A stretch of 64,000 nt of DNA from Phoronis australis (GCA_002633005.1 NMRA01000008.1:1650567-1714566); one strand, 5' to 3'; shown: positions 49,301-62,900, counted from the stretch's first letter. Numbers and translations: made by a program. Notes: generated by a model from the letters alone, not told the origin.

Positions 49301-51089
49301 TTATATCTGGGTTGTAGACAATTCATAAATGAAATTAATATACATAGAGATATATACATTTAAGTAGTATCTAATATAAATATTCCAATAGTAGATATGC
49401 TTTTACGAACATATAAAAACAAAAAACATAAGGTGGGTTCAGTTATACTTTCCAAATTCCTAAAAACGACATGCCGGACCTGTTTTTTCCTTTTTTGGTC
49501 ATGACGTAATCCACGTTTTATGTACATCCCATCTGACAGATTACGTCGTGAGGTGCGTATAGAATATCGCAAGGAAACTTGAGTCGGCACCAGATCTGAA
49601 TCGAAGCCTTAAGCTCATTTGTTCCACCAATCGTCATTACGGTGATGACAAAGTTAGCATGAAATGGTGACAGCTAATTAAATTATGATTGACATGCAAC
49701 ATTTGATATTAAGAATAAAAGGAAACAGGAATTAAAGCAAATCATTCTTCAATTAAGAACACGGTATTTTGTTTCTACAAAACCCAAGTTAAAAAGAAAT
49801 TTTACTTCATTTTAGAGCGTTAGGTGTCGGGTAAAACAACTGAACTTGCTGTTATCGAGTGGAACTACTCGATCTAAATTGATACAAAATATGTTGTTTT
49901 TTGGGTGGCATTCTCCTTTAACCATGAAGCTGATATCGAACAAAACAAAGTGAAATTCTCATCCTTTTAGTGACACGGATCAAAAATGACATTTTCAGTA
50001 ACTTTTTTGTCTGAATTTGAATTTACTTTACCGTACCAAAAACTGCAGTAGAATAAGTCCAACACGGAGATCTCATGTTGTAGTTGTTTTGTACGGTAAA
50101 GTTTCTTCAAACCGAACAAAAACAATTCACGATGGGTTGGTTACTAGCTCTTAATTTGTAGTGGTTAAACATCTCACTTAATAAGGAGTCGAGTGAACTG
50201 ATTTTGTGATATTTTATTCGTGATTCGAGAATTCTGTATAAGACGTTGTCGAGCGCTACATCGGAGGGTTAAACATGCCCCACAGCAAAGTAAGATAAAA
50301 TAAAGGCAAATGGTGTATCAACATTACAGCCATTAGCTTTCGATCATAATATAACCATAGAAAGCAATGAACGGTTAGGCTGCAGCCATTTTGTAGTCCG
50401 TAGAAATTAAATGAAGGGTTGTGTCAGGTTTGATGGCTGTGTTGAGGAATGCGTTGACAGTAATTTCAAGGGAACTGATTTGTTTGTGCTTTTGGATGAA
50501 AAAAGCAGTCTTTAGCCGTGACCTACGTTTGATGCAAAATGTTGGTGCAGTTTGCTTTCAACCCCGGTCGTCTGCTATCTCATAAGCCGGGTGCGTCAAA
50601 CAGATCAAAATTGCCAAGAAGGCAGGTGGTAGGGGGTGTGCTATGGCCACATATTTTAGAATTTAGAAAGAATGAGCATTCTGAGTCTGTAGTCAGACTT
50701 TTTTCTAATACTTGCAGGGAAGTGGTAATTTTGGGGAAAAAACTTCCAAATTTGTATTTTTGGCCCTATTTTTCTACACCGGGATTTGTTTCGATGTGAA
50801 TTAACCGATTAAAAATCTGTAGCATAATTAAATTTCAGTTATCATGAGTAGTGCTTGAGAGTTGGAAATGTTTCAAAACCATTTGTTTTTTTTCAGACGT
50901 AAGGAAAAGACTCATCTCCATTTAGGTGTACGTCGGCAGCAAAAACCAAAACACTGTTAGTAACTGTTGTGTGCCCCATAGCAAACAGGACGTGTTAACT
51001 TTCCTTATTTTACGACTTTGACTTTGCGATCGTCGCAAAATGCAGTCAAAACACCCACATCGCGTGACACGAGACGTCCCAGGATAATA

Positions 51090-51600
51090 CCCCCGTCACA
51101 CCAGAGGCGCGGTGCCACCACGGCTTTTAGTCAAAACCGCCATCACCGTAGTGACCCCGTCAGTAGTGTTTCATAGTTTTCCCCTACCCGTCACACATGT
51201 GTTTTTCTTCGCGCCACGGGATCGCTGTAGGGTCGCCAGTCTACGTTTTCGGCGATTGCACGGCAGTTGTACTGCGGAAGCAGGGCGGTGATGGAGGTGC
51301 TGCTGCCGTCCTTGTACTGTGCCACGGCGGTCACGACGGTGTCGCGGCGATCGGCACTGCGAATTGGCTCAACCCGCACTGGCACTGCGGAAGTGTTGAA
51401 CATGTTCAAAGTTTACGCCGTGCCACCGCGAAGGTCCGTGGTTTTGACAGTTTTCGGCGGTGCTACGGCGATCAATTGCGGAACCACTGCGGAACCACTG
51501 CGGAACCACAGCGATCTGCGGAACCACGGCGATCATGGCGGTGCCACTGCGGTTTATGCCGTACAAGCACCGCAGTGGCACCGCACTTCCAATGTGACGG
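51090..51600. repeat. GC-rich degenerate array of CACTGCGG / GGTGCCAC units
   Basis: Many short units such as CACTGCGGAACCA, GGCGATCATGGCGGTGCC and GTGCCACGGCGGTCAC occur in both orientations. The tightest stretch is near 51475-51560. GC content is clearly higher than in the flanks. Overlapping open frames on both strands here reflect the repeat. Confidence 0.7.
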
Positions 51601-51829
51601 AGGTATTACAGACATGAACAAAACCATATCCATGAGTCGCTTTTTCTCATATCCCATGCCAACTTAAGGCTTTATTTATTGTGTGAACTTTTTTCAGCTA
51701 ATAACCACGAATCCCCACGAAACAATTTACGGTTTTGGGTTCTCTTATTTCTCACTGCGTTAACTAACTTGAGGTCTCATGGTCCATAGGTGGCGCTCAA
51801 CAGTTTTTGTTGATTTTGGGCTTAACATA

Positions 51830-52345
51830 ACAGGCCTTGCAGGTTCAATAGTTTGTTCCACAGGATATACCAAAGATTTAAAAACACCTTAGAAAAGCCT
51901 ATTGAAACTGGTTTCAAAGTTAATTTTCTCATCTTTTACAAGTACTGAAAGTGCAGCAGGCTTCGTAAAAACAAACAAAAATAACCAAAGCAGTTATGTA
52001 GTTTTCGTCCCAAAGCCACCGTTTCCACAAGCGATTACTACGAACTGAGAGACATTGCATTCAAACTCCTGAATCTCCTCGTGATGTAAAAATCAGTAAA
52101 GTGCGGGGTGTCGACCAGTCAGAATTTGTACGATAAATTTCAACTTACGCTCATAAACAGTGAAAGATTTAAGAAAACTCATGACTGAGACAGAAGTCGG
52201 CCAAGGAGTCAACAAAGTGACAATCTTTAACGGACTCAAAAATCAAGAAAATGCCATTCGTAGCCTTCACATGCAGCATAACACGTAAAATGCACCGCCA
52301 ACCCAGCAAGCGCCAAATCAAACAAGACACAAAATGGGAAATGTT
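51830..52345 (+). repeat. Dispersed repeat family C, shorter copy
   Basis: Shares ordered blocks with 4430-5480, including TTGTTCCACAG, TACTACGAACTGAGAGACA, ATTTCAACTT and GCCAACCCAGCA. Confidence 0.5.
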
Positions 52346-54170
52346 GTATTTCTGATACACCAAGTATTCATTGCGGGTGAATTTTTCTCGTTCAATATGT
52401 ACTGCAACTGAATTTTGATGTTGCTACCATGGCATTGTAGATAGATTTTTTGACATCGCACTGCTCCCAGGTGAAGTCGTATTAACCGACGTGATCACAT
52501 GCAGTGGGCAGATTTTCAGTGCGAATTATAGCCGGTTATTCACAAAAGATAAACTCCGACATTCCTGCATAGATCCTGATCACCTGAGTATCAACAGATT
52601 CTCATTTGGCCTCTCTCGGGATATGGATGGCAAAGTGGAAATGTATTTTGCTCGGGCCCAGGCAGGGCGGCTTGACAAATTTCCGCATTGTTAGATTAGT
52701 GAATGACGCAGTCTCCGCATATAAACTATGGTACCTATGCTAAGTGCAGGTGTGTGTACACGACAACTGATACAATCTCAGCTAAGAAGTGATCAGAGAA
52801 AAGATAATAAGATGAATGCGACTTCGTGGAAAATCTATAGTTACACGGGCAGATTGTGCACGAGACATTCATTTAATGCGCTTTTGTCAATTTATGAGAT
52901 TACAGTTTGTAAATATGTATGGAGTAAATACCTCAACAGATTCAGACTTGATCACGTGACCTGTGTAATTACAAGTCCGCAAAGATTTGTGCGCCGACCG
53001 GGTCTCGACCTCGGGACTTGGGACTTGTACAATGACAAAGCTGCATTTTTCTCAATAATAATGTCGTTTTATTTTAATGCAACTGTTGATTTTCTTTGTA
53101 AAAATCCCATTTTGACAGTCTTTCGTGCCAAATCGGATCTTTAAAAAATTTCTGAACATAATTTTGGAGAACATTGCAAAACCTGCATTACCTAAAAGGT
53201 TCATTTAAATCAAATCAGCCATTTTTAAAAAAAGATATGACGTTGTGAGTTTGGCCAAATTTGGACATTTTTTAGGGTTACAGATTACCTTAAAAGAGAA
53301 ATGCATTTTGAAATAATAGTAATAATAACGAAAAGGTCAAAAGACCAAGTCATAAATTTCAGTGAGTACCTGACCTGTGACGGTTTCGCTAACCACAAAA
53401 AGCCCCAGTGAAACACGATGTCGACATTGCCACTTCTACAAACCAATTTATACTGAATACTGAATAGAAAAGAAAAACGTGTAGGCCAAACTCTTTCAGC
53501 ACTGTTGAAAACAATTATCAAAAATAACAGTCACAACGTAGTAATGTATAATTTGAAAATGTATTGTGTATGCCTTGCTAGACACACTTGGGCGCACCTG
53601 AGGTTATATTTGGAGTGAGCTGTTCAATAACTCTTGACTAAAATTACTTGCAACATACGAGTGCTGCTCAGTGGTATGAGGCCTGCGTGTATTCTCGTGT
53701 GACATACCCCGGATGAGAGAGCGGTTACACTGTAGTTGCGCTATCGGATTGGACGTACACGCTAATCTTGCAATTCATTCCGACAATGCTGCCTGAAGCC
53801 ACGGGGTTGCTACAGGTACCCCCGCATCACCGCGAGCAGTTGGTGAACAGTTGATAAAGTCAGCTTATCGGAAATTCACAAGGTCGGTGCTCGAATTGAT
53901 AGGGAAGGGTTGGTGCATCCCTGATCCTCTGTCGTTGTACTGGCTACAAACCTCTATGTACAGGCACATGTACCGTGTAACGATCGCGCTTCCATCTTTT
54001 GGCTTCCCCTGATCCCTAAATCCCTGACTTAAGACTCCTTCTACTGCAGATTAGTAGGTGTATGTTGTATTTGCCTACCAAACACTGCTGTGTTCAGCTA
54101 CAGTGCTCTTACCGACTGTATATTTGCAGATGACGTGAGAAATTCGAAGAGCCAGTAACACGGATTGAAC

Positions 54171-57099
54171 ATGGCTGTGTGCAAGAAGCCGAAGATCTCA
54201 CTTCTTCTGTACTTTGTCGTTATACTATTCAACTTGTCTTCGTGGATAGACTTGGACGGCGTTTGGGCCGAGTTACCTATATTGGTGCCTCGTTTGCCAG
54301 AGGGATGGGCACTGCCAAGCCAAGTCACAATCTGCTCACAGATTGCCGCAATAGGACCGTTTATTTACTTCATCGCAAACACTATCAAACCTGGCTTCAT
54401 CAAGGAATCTGTAGCAATATATACGGTGATTGGCGTAGGATTCACCGGGTGTATATTATTGACTGTCTTCTGGGATAAAACAGCGTTCATCGCTGGTCAA
54501 GAGAGGAGTGTAGCGTTATTTGTCCTGTCCTTTTTCCTTGCATTTACGGACAACACGTCGACAGTGGCATTTCTCTCGTACTTTGCTATACTGCCGGCAG
54601 AATACTTGTCGGCGTATTTTGTCGGAGAAGCGCTATGTGGACTCATTCCGTCGGTCGCATCCTTAATACAAGGAGCCGGAGAGTATGATTGCGTTAACAT
54701 AACTAAAACAATTACAATGACTAACAGTTCGACAAACCTTACTACCAACACGACTGTTTACAGTGTCGAAGCGGTTATGAGGCCGCCTGTATTTTCAGTA
54801 AGCGTCTTCTTCGGTCTTCTCGGCATCATTATGGCCACCAGCGGCATTGCGTTCAGCTTCCTCCATTATCACCCGTGGTTTAAGAAGTTTCACGTGATCG
54901 ACCCCGAGAGTTTGCCACAGAGAGAGAATGGGAAGACCAACACAGTTCCTTTGTACCAACACTCGTCCGAGGAAGAAGAAACCCAAGAAGAAAAGTTGGA
55001 CTGCACAACGGCCTTGTCAGGCGAAGAAAAGACGGACTCGAGAACGAATGGTCCTCAACAGACGGGCTGCAATGAAAAACCTTTAATGTCTCGCCGACTG
55101 TACGCTGGACTTCTACTGCAGTATGGATTCCTACAGTCGTCTAGATACGGGGTATTATACAACTTGCAGTCCTACTCCTTACTACCGTACGGTACGTTTT
55201 TTAAATAGAAATGCAATCAACGATTTACTAAAATCTGTACATAATACGGATATGATGTGCACAAAATTTTCTGTTAAAGCCGTCTGTCAAAAATCAACTG
55301 TCCTCACAGCCGTATTTGCTCATTTAAAACAGCGTCATCGCATTCTAACCCTTTCTTTGAAATGAAATTGGTTACAAAAAACACCGTGACGGCCATAATG
55401 TCTTGGCGCCTGAAAGTAACCCGCCGTGCTAAGCAACACAATGGGCGACATCTGAAGCAATACCTTCGCAAACCCTTGAAGTCATTGCTAACCTGAGAAC
55501 GGAAGAAGATGAGACCGATTCCTTAATGGCACGTTGCCTTCATCAATAATTGGGTTTATTGCCTCTTTAAATAGAGAAAATAAGATTGACTTGCACCCCT
55601 TTTCCTACAGTGGAAAAATCAAAATTAATGAACTCGCAAGTAGGCGTGACTAGTCCTTGTGTATTACCCCCTCACTAGTTTTAGGCGAATGTGAAAAAAC
55701 ACCGTTCATTAAAATAAGAGTTTGAAGTTAATAGTTCATTATAAGCGTTGACAACAAATAACTAAAACTCATCACTTCGAGATTGACAGCAAATGATCAA
55801 TACCTGTTATTTTGTAGGACCGATGGCTTATAGTCTAGGCAACCGCCTGACTACAGTTATGCAAACGTTGGGATGTATCCTAGCTTTATTCTTCCCAACT
55901 CGATCGGTCAAAGTTATAACGACCATTACTCTTGCCGGCACAGTCCCCGCCATATACATAGCAGTATTGGCGCCACTTAGTCCCAATCCACCTCTTAAGG
56001 ATTCCGACATTGGGATCATTCTCATGGTGAGTTGAAATGCTGGTACTTTTGTGTAATCAGCCGGGTATTTTGAAATTCATAACTGTATGCGGAATCCAGC
56101 TGTAGGTAGTCAGTTATTATCGTTCCTTACTGACGTTAAACTTGAACAACTATATAAAAATTGTTTGGAATCAACCATCAAGTAATGACGCAGTTGCTTC
56201 AAGACAATTGTGAGCGACTACACGCTTCATTTCAAATTTGTCGGGTACGGGCCCATTTTGATTATCATTTCAGTTCCGACCAAATTGTATCACAGTGGAA
56301 AATTGAAAATGTTAAAAGTACCAAGCACAAATTTGCTTGGAAATCGTGAAAAAGCAACTTTCGGGGCCGTTTCATCAAAGGTCCTTCTCACGCTCTTAGC
56401 TAAGACAGTTAGTCGTAACTTCGATTTTACCAGCAAAAAGTTTACTAACATGGCTTGTGAAGACAGCCGTTAAATTCATTGGAAACGAAGCATCACGTTC
56501 ACAGTCGGTCACAGTCGTCATCAGCTACGACTGGGCATACGACTTTTGATAAAATGTACCCCAGCGGCAATTCTTCCAGGGTTCAGAGGGCTTAAATCCC
56601 TCACCAATCCATGACTTCGCAAACCAAAAGCACTTTCACCGTGTTTTTGATAGCCATGGGGCACGTTTTATCAAAGGTTGAATATACGTCAGGTCGTGGC
56701 TAGGTATCTTTTTGCTAACGCGATGCTGCGTTTCTATAGAGTGAAACCTATGATAAAACGACCCCTGGTGTTCAGAGAAGATACAACAGTGAACACTGGG
56801 GTAGGGCACTTTTTACGGACAAACACGCCAGATTTAATACGAAATCAATTTTAAAAAATTCCCAAGACACTTACCTTTCCAGGCATTTGTTTTTCCAGAT
56901 TTCTGCGTGGCTTCTGATGTCATTTTTATGGGGATACTGCAAGGTGGGGATAGCTGTCTTGATGAAAGACCAGGGGAAACGTCACTTGATGATGACAGGG
57001 ACGGTTGAAGTGGTTTGCATTCTGCTCGCTTCCATCGTCATTTTCGTTCTGGTTAACATCACTCATTCCTTCAAAGATGCTCCGCAGTGTGAAGGTTGA
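54171..57099 (+). CDS. SLC52A-like: Riboflavin transporter (SLC52A / RFVT type), three exons
   Basis: Exons 54171-55191, 55818-56026 and 56899-57099 join in phases 1 and 0 and give 476 residues, close to the family's usual 440-470. Donors are GTACGT and GTGAGT; acceptors are TTTTGTAG and TTTTCCAG. SLC52 proteins carry riboflavin across the plasma membrane. Signatures: VWAELPILVPRLPEGWALPS (31-50), TSTVAFLSYFAILPAEYLSA (129-148) followed by YFVGEALCGLIPS, LQSYSLLPYGPMAY across junction 1, and the last exon with two helices and a short tail. A long acidic, variable loop (about 245-305) separates the two halves. The extracellular loop at 176-200 has several N-glycosylation motifs. ATG 54171 fits the family's short N-terminus. 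Which vertebrate paralogue it matches cannot be decided; invertebrate members are usually co-orthologous to several. Confidence 0.92.
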
Positions 57100-57159
57100 T
57101 GTATAACCAGATTGTTACCAACAGGCATATGGCTGTCTAGTCGAATAGTTAATGTTACA

Positions 57160-57280
57160 CAGGTGCGGATTTACGATGGTGTTCTTAATCGGCTGTGTTT
57201 CTTTGACGAGGAAAATCAAGTGCTCAATTAGTCTGTCCTTGTCAGGTCCTCTTCTGGTCACGATCTTGGATCCGCACCTG
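57160..57280. repeat. Small inverted-repeat element, CAGGTGCGGAT ends
   Basis: Starts CAGGTGCGGAT and ends ATCCGCACCTG, exact 11-bp inverted repeats 121 bases apart, just after the riboflavin transporter stop and so probably in its 3' untranslated region. The ends resemble hAT termini, but no target duplication was found. Confidence 0.5.
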
Positions 57281-57537
57281 TCATGTGTGGATAGCACCAG
57301 TGAGTTTACTCAGAGAGTTTACAAGAGGTTTCGGCTGTTCCCAGCATCCATTATCAAATGTTGACCATCAGGTCGGGAACTTTGAACCAGTCGAGATGTC
57401 ACGTGGTAATTGTCAATCGTTGTAGGTATTCAACACTGTTTGCAACAACAGAATAGTGCACTAGTCTAGAAAAACTGTAGCGAACAAAAAGCACATTTAT
57501 GGTTAGGTATACTACTCATTTATAGTTACTTTTTAGT

Positions 57538-57693
57538 CAGTGCTGTAGTGGGGCGTAGGCGCACGTAGGCGCAGCCAACCACCTTTTGGCATTTAAACGT
57601 AGCGCCTACGCACCGTAACTTTCGTTCAGTGCTCAAGGTGATACGATGGGCTGTGGGCGCCTATTTACCTCTAATCTTACCACTACAGCACTG
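57538..57693. mobile_element. hAT-type MITE with perfect 8-bp target duplication
   Basis: Terminal repeats CAGTGCTGTAGTGG and CCACTACAGCACTG are exact 14-bp reverse complements. The flanks TTTTTAGT (57530-57537 and 57694-57701) are identical. A CAGTG terminus with an 8-bp duplication is the hAT hallmark. At 156 bp it is non-coding, with GTAGGCGC-type sub-repeats inside. Confidence 0.9.
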
Positions 57694-58766
57694 TTTTTAG
57701 TGTTTTTATGATAAAGGGACACATATTTATTTCCTACATCAACCAAAATCCAAATTAAGATCTAGTTTACACGATCCCCACAAAATATGTCTTAATAATA
57801 CCAGGATGCAAAACAATTTCTATTCCCAAACTGATCATGGCACCAGCAAGCAAAAGGAAACAGAAGCCCCGTCTTAATAAGGTTGGCTAAACCTACAAAA
57901 ATTCTCTCTCTAGTCTCATATCAATCACAGGCGAGACCTATTGATGGTAGAAATCAACTGGTATCATGGATAGAATTTTGACTTGAGATCCGTTTGTCAG
58001 AATCAATCAAATTATTTCCTGATCATGATGACTAGGTGAAAAGAGGGGGTGCCCCTTTAAAGGGAAATCAGGTTTATGACTGCAAAATGCATTTTTGGTA
58101 CCAGTATGGAATTGACTGAAGTTATTACAGGTTTGAAGAGAGCTCTATAAAACAACGCCAAGAATTGGCGATTTGTTTGAAAATCACCCCCTTAACACAA
58201 TTTCTTGCCCTTGTCTGCAAGACATTCCCTAAAATCAAGGCTGTAACTACCAATTTTGTGTAGAGTGAGAGATCACAGCTTCACCAGAAGTGCATTTGAC
58301 CACAACCTCCAGGGTTCCAGGTTTTTATACCATGTTGAGGCTTATCTCAGAAAATCTTATGTCACCAATAATGTCTCTTAAGACCATGGTCAATATTATA
58401 TGAACGTAGTTACTTGTGCTCTGTGAACAGTAAGTAGGTCGTGAACTGTAAATAGGTCAACTACACACTTTGGAAGATAAGACTCCCATTAAAAAGGTTA
58501 AAAGTGTACTGAGGCTGAACCTATGATGTTTCACCAGCACTTATAGTATGTTTAGAAGAGGGTCTCGGATATACATATATTTTAAACAATAGATAATGAC
58601 CTTGCAAACGTCAGTTGCAAATTTGAGAATTCGTATAAGTGTCTCTTAGGGTTAATGTATGTGCAAAAATAATTGAATAAATCCACTGTTTATTCACCAA
58701 AACTGAAATTTGATGCACACAACAAGTAATATTAACAGAACTAAATGAGCAATATCATTTAATATA

Positions 58767-59609
58767 CAAGGTGGTCCAAGAAATGCCCTATTTTATATTA
58801 ACATTTTTCACTATCTTGAGTTTTGACTGCATGCCCGCAATAATCTTTTGGGTCAAATTGGATAATTTACTGAAAGAAAAAATCATCGCGGCCCACTTTT
58901 CCTTAAAACTGTGCTTCTAACATAACAACAACGGAGGTAAAATTTTGGCAGGAAAAACACCTGATTGAAGAACGACTAAACATTTGGTGGGCAAAATTTC
59001 AAGAGACTGGAAATGTAGCAAGTGTTAATAAAGGTCATAGGGGTCGATCTCTTTCAGTTACAACTCCTAACATTTAAACTTTGCAGAAACGTCGTGAGGA
59101 ATTGGCAAGAAAATCAAATTGCTGTCTGTCACAAGAAGTTTTGAGGTCATCAGTTACAAGGATTCTTCAAATGGACCCTTGGCTGTTTCCTTACAAAATA
59201 CATTTTTTTCAAAAGTATGTTGACCGCAGTAAACTACGAACGACTAGGCATTTTATCCGGACACGAGCAACAAGACTGAAATGGGGCGGATGGGTCAGTT
59301 TTGAAAAGGAAGTGGTTGATGCTGTCAACCCCCATAGGTTGGATTTCTGCCTGAAAGAGGTCGATGGCAGTGACCGCTTGGTATTTGCTGCACTTCCACT
59401 CACTGTCGATCAGATGTAATGTTCCTACCAAAATCTTGCAAGCCCCATCTCGTGGAAAGGTAGACCTCGATGATATTTATCCATTGCTGCGTACTATAAC
59501 GTCCAACATGATGCATGTTGAAGTCACACGTATCTCAGGCCTGTTGCCTCGACAACCAAAAATATGGAAAATGTTGCAAGACAAAACACGTAACTTTTGG
59601 ACCACCCTG
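58767..59609 (+). mobile_element. Decayed mariner/IS630-type transposon
   Basis: The ends CAAGGTGGTCCAA and TTGGACCACCCTG are inverted repeats flanked by TA on both sides, the target of Tc1/mariner elements. Inside, broken frames recall the N-terminal half of such transposases: a KFQETGNVASVNKGHRGR stretch (about 58980-59050), then a region ending DPWLFPYKI (frame at 59081-59419). The part that should carry the DDE/D catalytic motif is not recognisable. At 843 bp it is shorter than a full-length copy, so it is inactive. Confidence 0.75.
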
Positions 59610-59614
59610 TAGTG

Positions 59615-59960
59615 TTCAGGAACCAAAATATGACACAATATAGCACTTTTAGGCCACAACGCAGCACTCAATGTATGTGTTGCAAGACCACAACAGGGCT
59701 TCAGAACAATTTTAAGACCACAATATAGTTCAGGACATTCTGACACCAAATTTCAATTCTCAGTCTGTAGTGTTTCACGACCAAACCGCTCAGAACTGAA
59801 GCCAACACCACAATTTAGCATAAAATGAATTATAGTGTTCCGAGACCATAATCCATCTTACAACAGAGTAACATGACCGCAGTCCAGTTCAGACTAATGT
59901 TCAGAGACCATAATCTGACTCATACTACACTTCCAACATCACAGCTTGGTTCAGAACAGT
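59615..59960. repeat. Degenerate minisatellite at the 3' end of MIC60
   Basis: Irregular units of about 25-40 bases resemble GTTCAGAGACCATAATCTGA and AAGACCACAATATAGTTCAG. The array runs from the mariner remnant up to and slightly past the MIC60 stop codon (complement of 59951-59953), so the last coding bases look like part of a unit. Confidence 0.6.
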
Positions 59961-62900
59961 GTCCCTAGACCACAAGCAGCTGCGTGTGTCGTCAGAGCTA
60001 ACGCGACTTGTCTCGTTTCCAAGAACAGTCGAGCTTCGCGAAGCCAGTCGCTGGCAACCCTTTTTGACTCTCCTTTAAGCTGGTTCATAAACCGAGTCGC
60101 ACTTTCTAAATCACCCCTATCCAAGTAATATTTTGCATGTGATAACAACTCATACGTATCCAGTTCTTGCAAGTCGACGCAGTCTTCGGCGTTTTTGTAA
60201 ATCACTGAGTTAAACATGAGAAACGACTGTAAATAGGACAGGAAGTAATTGATCAAAGATGGCGGTTGCTTGTCATCAATCATGCCGACACGTTTACACA
60301 CCCTGCGCACTTTGTCAAACCTGGCCTTGAGCTGCTCTTCACTAGACACACCCCGTTCTACGGCTTCCTCAGGGACGGTGTTGATCAGGTAATTGACAAA
60401 TGGGTGTTCATCACCTGCTTCACGCACTGCCTTCAACACACCAGTCAACCGAATCCCACCCAAGCTGCCCTCACCCAATGCTTCCACAAGAGCCTGGCAC
60501 GACAGCCACAGTTCTTGAGCTTTACGGCCTCTTTTTTCTGCCTCGGCTCGTCCTGCAAGCGAACAAAGATTTACTGAAATGTTTCACTCAATACCACTGC
60601 CAATGCAAGATGACACTTTTGTCTTTGCTTGGTTGTTGTGTGTCTATGTACTAGCGTGAGTGCGCCTGTGGCATAAAATTCATAACTCAGTGGCGTGGAT
60701 GGATTTTGACGCAATTAGCAAATAATGGAAATGAATAAAGATCTAATTGTTAGGTACAATTTAACAGAAGCTAAATTGCAACTGCAGGACTTAAGAAGAC
60801 AAAAATGTACAAAATGCACCTACAATACACGGGATAAACAGCAATGCATGCTTACTTCTCTAAAAATGTTGGTGAAAATCTCCTAAAGGGAGAGATACAC
60901 TGACAGCTGGAAATATGATAGGAGTTTGCACGGTTTCAAAAACATTAATTATGGATGAACCGTTACCTTCCACAGCAGCCTCGATGCCCTGTAGCTTTGC
61001 CATCGCTGTGCCAACCTCTGACGTGAACTTGGCTCGTTCACTGATGACTGCAGTCTGCAGGAGCTCTGCATGCTGCTGTTTCAGCTCCCTCTCTTGGACA
61101 CTCAGGACATCATGGATGTGCTCACTATGGGCAGCTGCCTGCAGAGCCAGCTCGCGCCTGAGTTCACGCTCAAACTCCTTGCGGGATTCATACGCCTGAG
61201 AATGGTAATGCACGATAAACACAGTGATTTGGGTTTTTAAACGGTGCACCAGCGACTTGAATAAAGATTGACACAATTGTTTCTCGTCACAAATTGGTGA
61301 AAATTCACACAGAAAAACTCTTAGTAATTACACTTTTTTCAGTTTTCATCAATTTTGTCATATTTTTCATAAAACTAATCTAAACAAAATTTCATCATTT
61401 TTTATTCAACCATGAAAACCCAGAAACATCCTAAAATGAGAAAATGTTTACATAACGATCAAAAATAATAGCAGACGACAAAACGTAAAATGATACGGTG
61501 AAACTTGTAGAAGTCAGAAAACTTGCAAAAATCAGATACAACAGGACTGAAAGATTTCAAACAAGTAAAAGGAAATCCGGCTTCTTTGAGAAGCCGAATG
61601 CAAAAACTAGAAAAAGTGTACACCGTAACTTTGTCCATGTTAAACAAAAATCCAGTCTATGCAAGTCGGCTTGTGCAACTTTTACTGTATTCAAATTAAG
61701 GAGGAGATTTCAGCACAAACGAATGCGGAGTTGTGACAGTGCTTGCAAATTGACAGCTCTACGAATTAAATACATTTAATATAAAGCATGAAAATATTAA
61801 AGACCACCTTGAAGGGTAACATACAGTGAATTTGGGGCTACAATACATTTGCGCATCACAGTGAACATGACAACGCCCTAAAGTGCCAAAGGTAATGAAC
61901 AGTAACGCATATTACTTAGCATACTGGGCAGTAGTGCAGGACTACCCTGGAGACATATTTAGGTGCTTTTAGAAAATAATTTCAGCATTCCTCAAGTCCC
62001 ATGGCTACACGACGGACCGGGTTATTGCGTTGCTGCAGTAATATGTCTATTACCTTGGGACATAATAATTTTATTGCAGTAATATGTCTATTACCTTGGG
62101 ACATAATGATTTTGTTGCAGAAAATTCATTGAATCAAGAAATAAGTCATGATATCATTTCCTATGTTTGTGCTGGGGTCAGAATGGAGGTCATATGTATC
62201 ATTATTGGCTTAACATACCCCTTCATTCTTAGTTTATCAAGTAGAACAGGAAGCTATTTGAAAACAGTGCCATACCAACTTCTGCTGCTCCAGTTCCCAC
62301 TCCCTCCTGTGTCGTTCAACCTCCATCTGAATTTTGGTCTCCAAGGCAGCATTACCTTCCTCTGTCTGTTTGTCTAGAGCGGCCTGAAGGTGGAGCTGTT
62401 CGGCAGCTCTCTGCTCAGCTAATTGTTTCTGTAACTGCTCGACGCGGCGGTGAGCGTGTGCCAACAAAGAGTTCAGCTCATCCTCGCTCAGTTTGTTACC
62501 TGCGTCAGCAATTGAAGTGTTTCAATTTCATAGCTACGTTGCTGAATAACATTTGAAAAAAGGAAGGGCACTTTCGTCAAACTGTCCCTTGGTCTTGCGC
62601 TTTGGAGTGAGTTAAAGTATTGAAAATAAACAGCTTTCGAGATACAACTGCCAGGCACGCAAAGCTACCACTTGTGAAAAGTTCAGCATTATCGGTTCAT
62701 CCCTTATCAAATATGATTACACACAATATACCACAAGGTAATTTCCAAAAATCCAGGGATGTGTTTCCCAGATGATCAACTCATGTGACTTTCAGACTAA
62801 CAGTTTCACACATCTACAGTGTGATTCCCAGAACAACACATCAACACTTGTATGCTATCGAAATTTACAGAAAAGTCAGAAAACGGGTGTAAAAAGCTCC

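Larger units (their letters stand above)
37179..54170. other. Long gene-poor region with repeats
   Basis: No reading frame with recognisable domains and no convincing exon chain was found in 17 kb. Contents are a family B repeat (37850-38160), an 18-base G run (38212-38229), a duplicated block around an undetermined base (40338-41011), a palindromic CACCCGGG-rich cluster (about 43186-43312), a family A fragment near 45855-45890, a GC-rich degenerate array (51090-51600) and the shorter family C repeat (51830-52345). The 163-codon frame at 46780-47271 (-) is unremarkable. Confidence 0.5.

Noticed and set aside
51191-51667. Several overlapping frames on both strands
   Set aside because: They are side effects of the GC-rich degenerate array.
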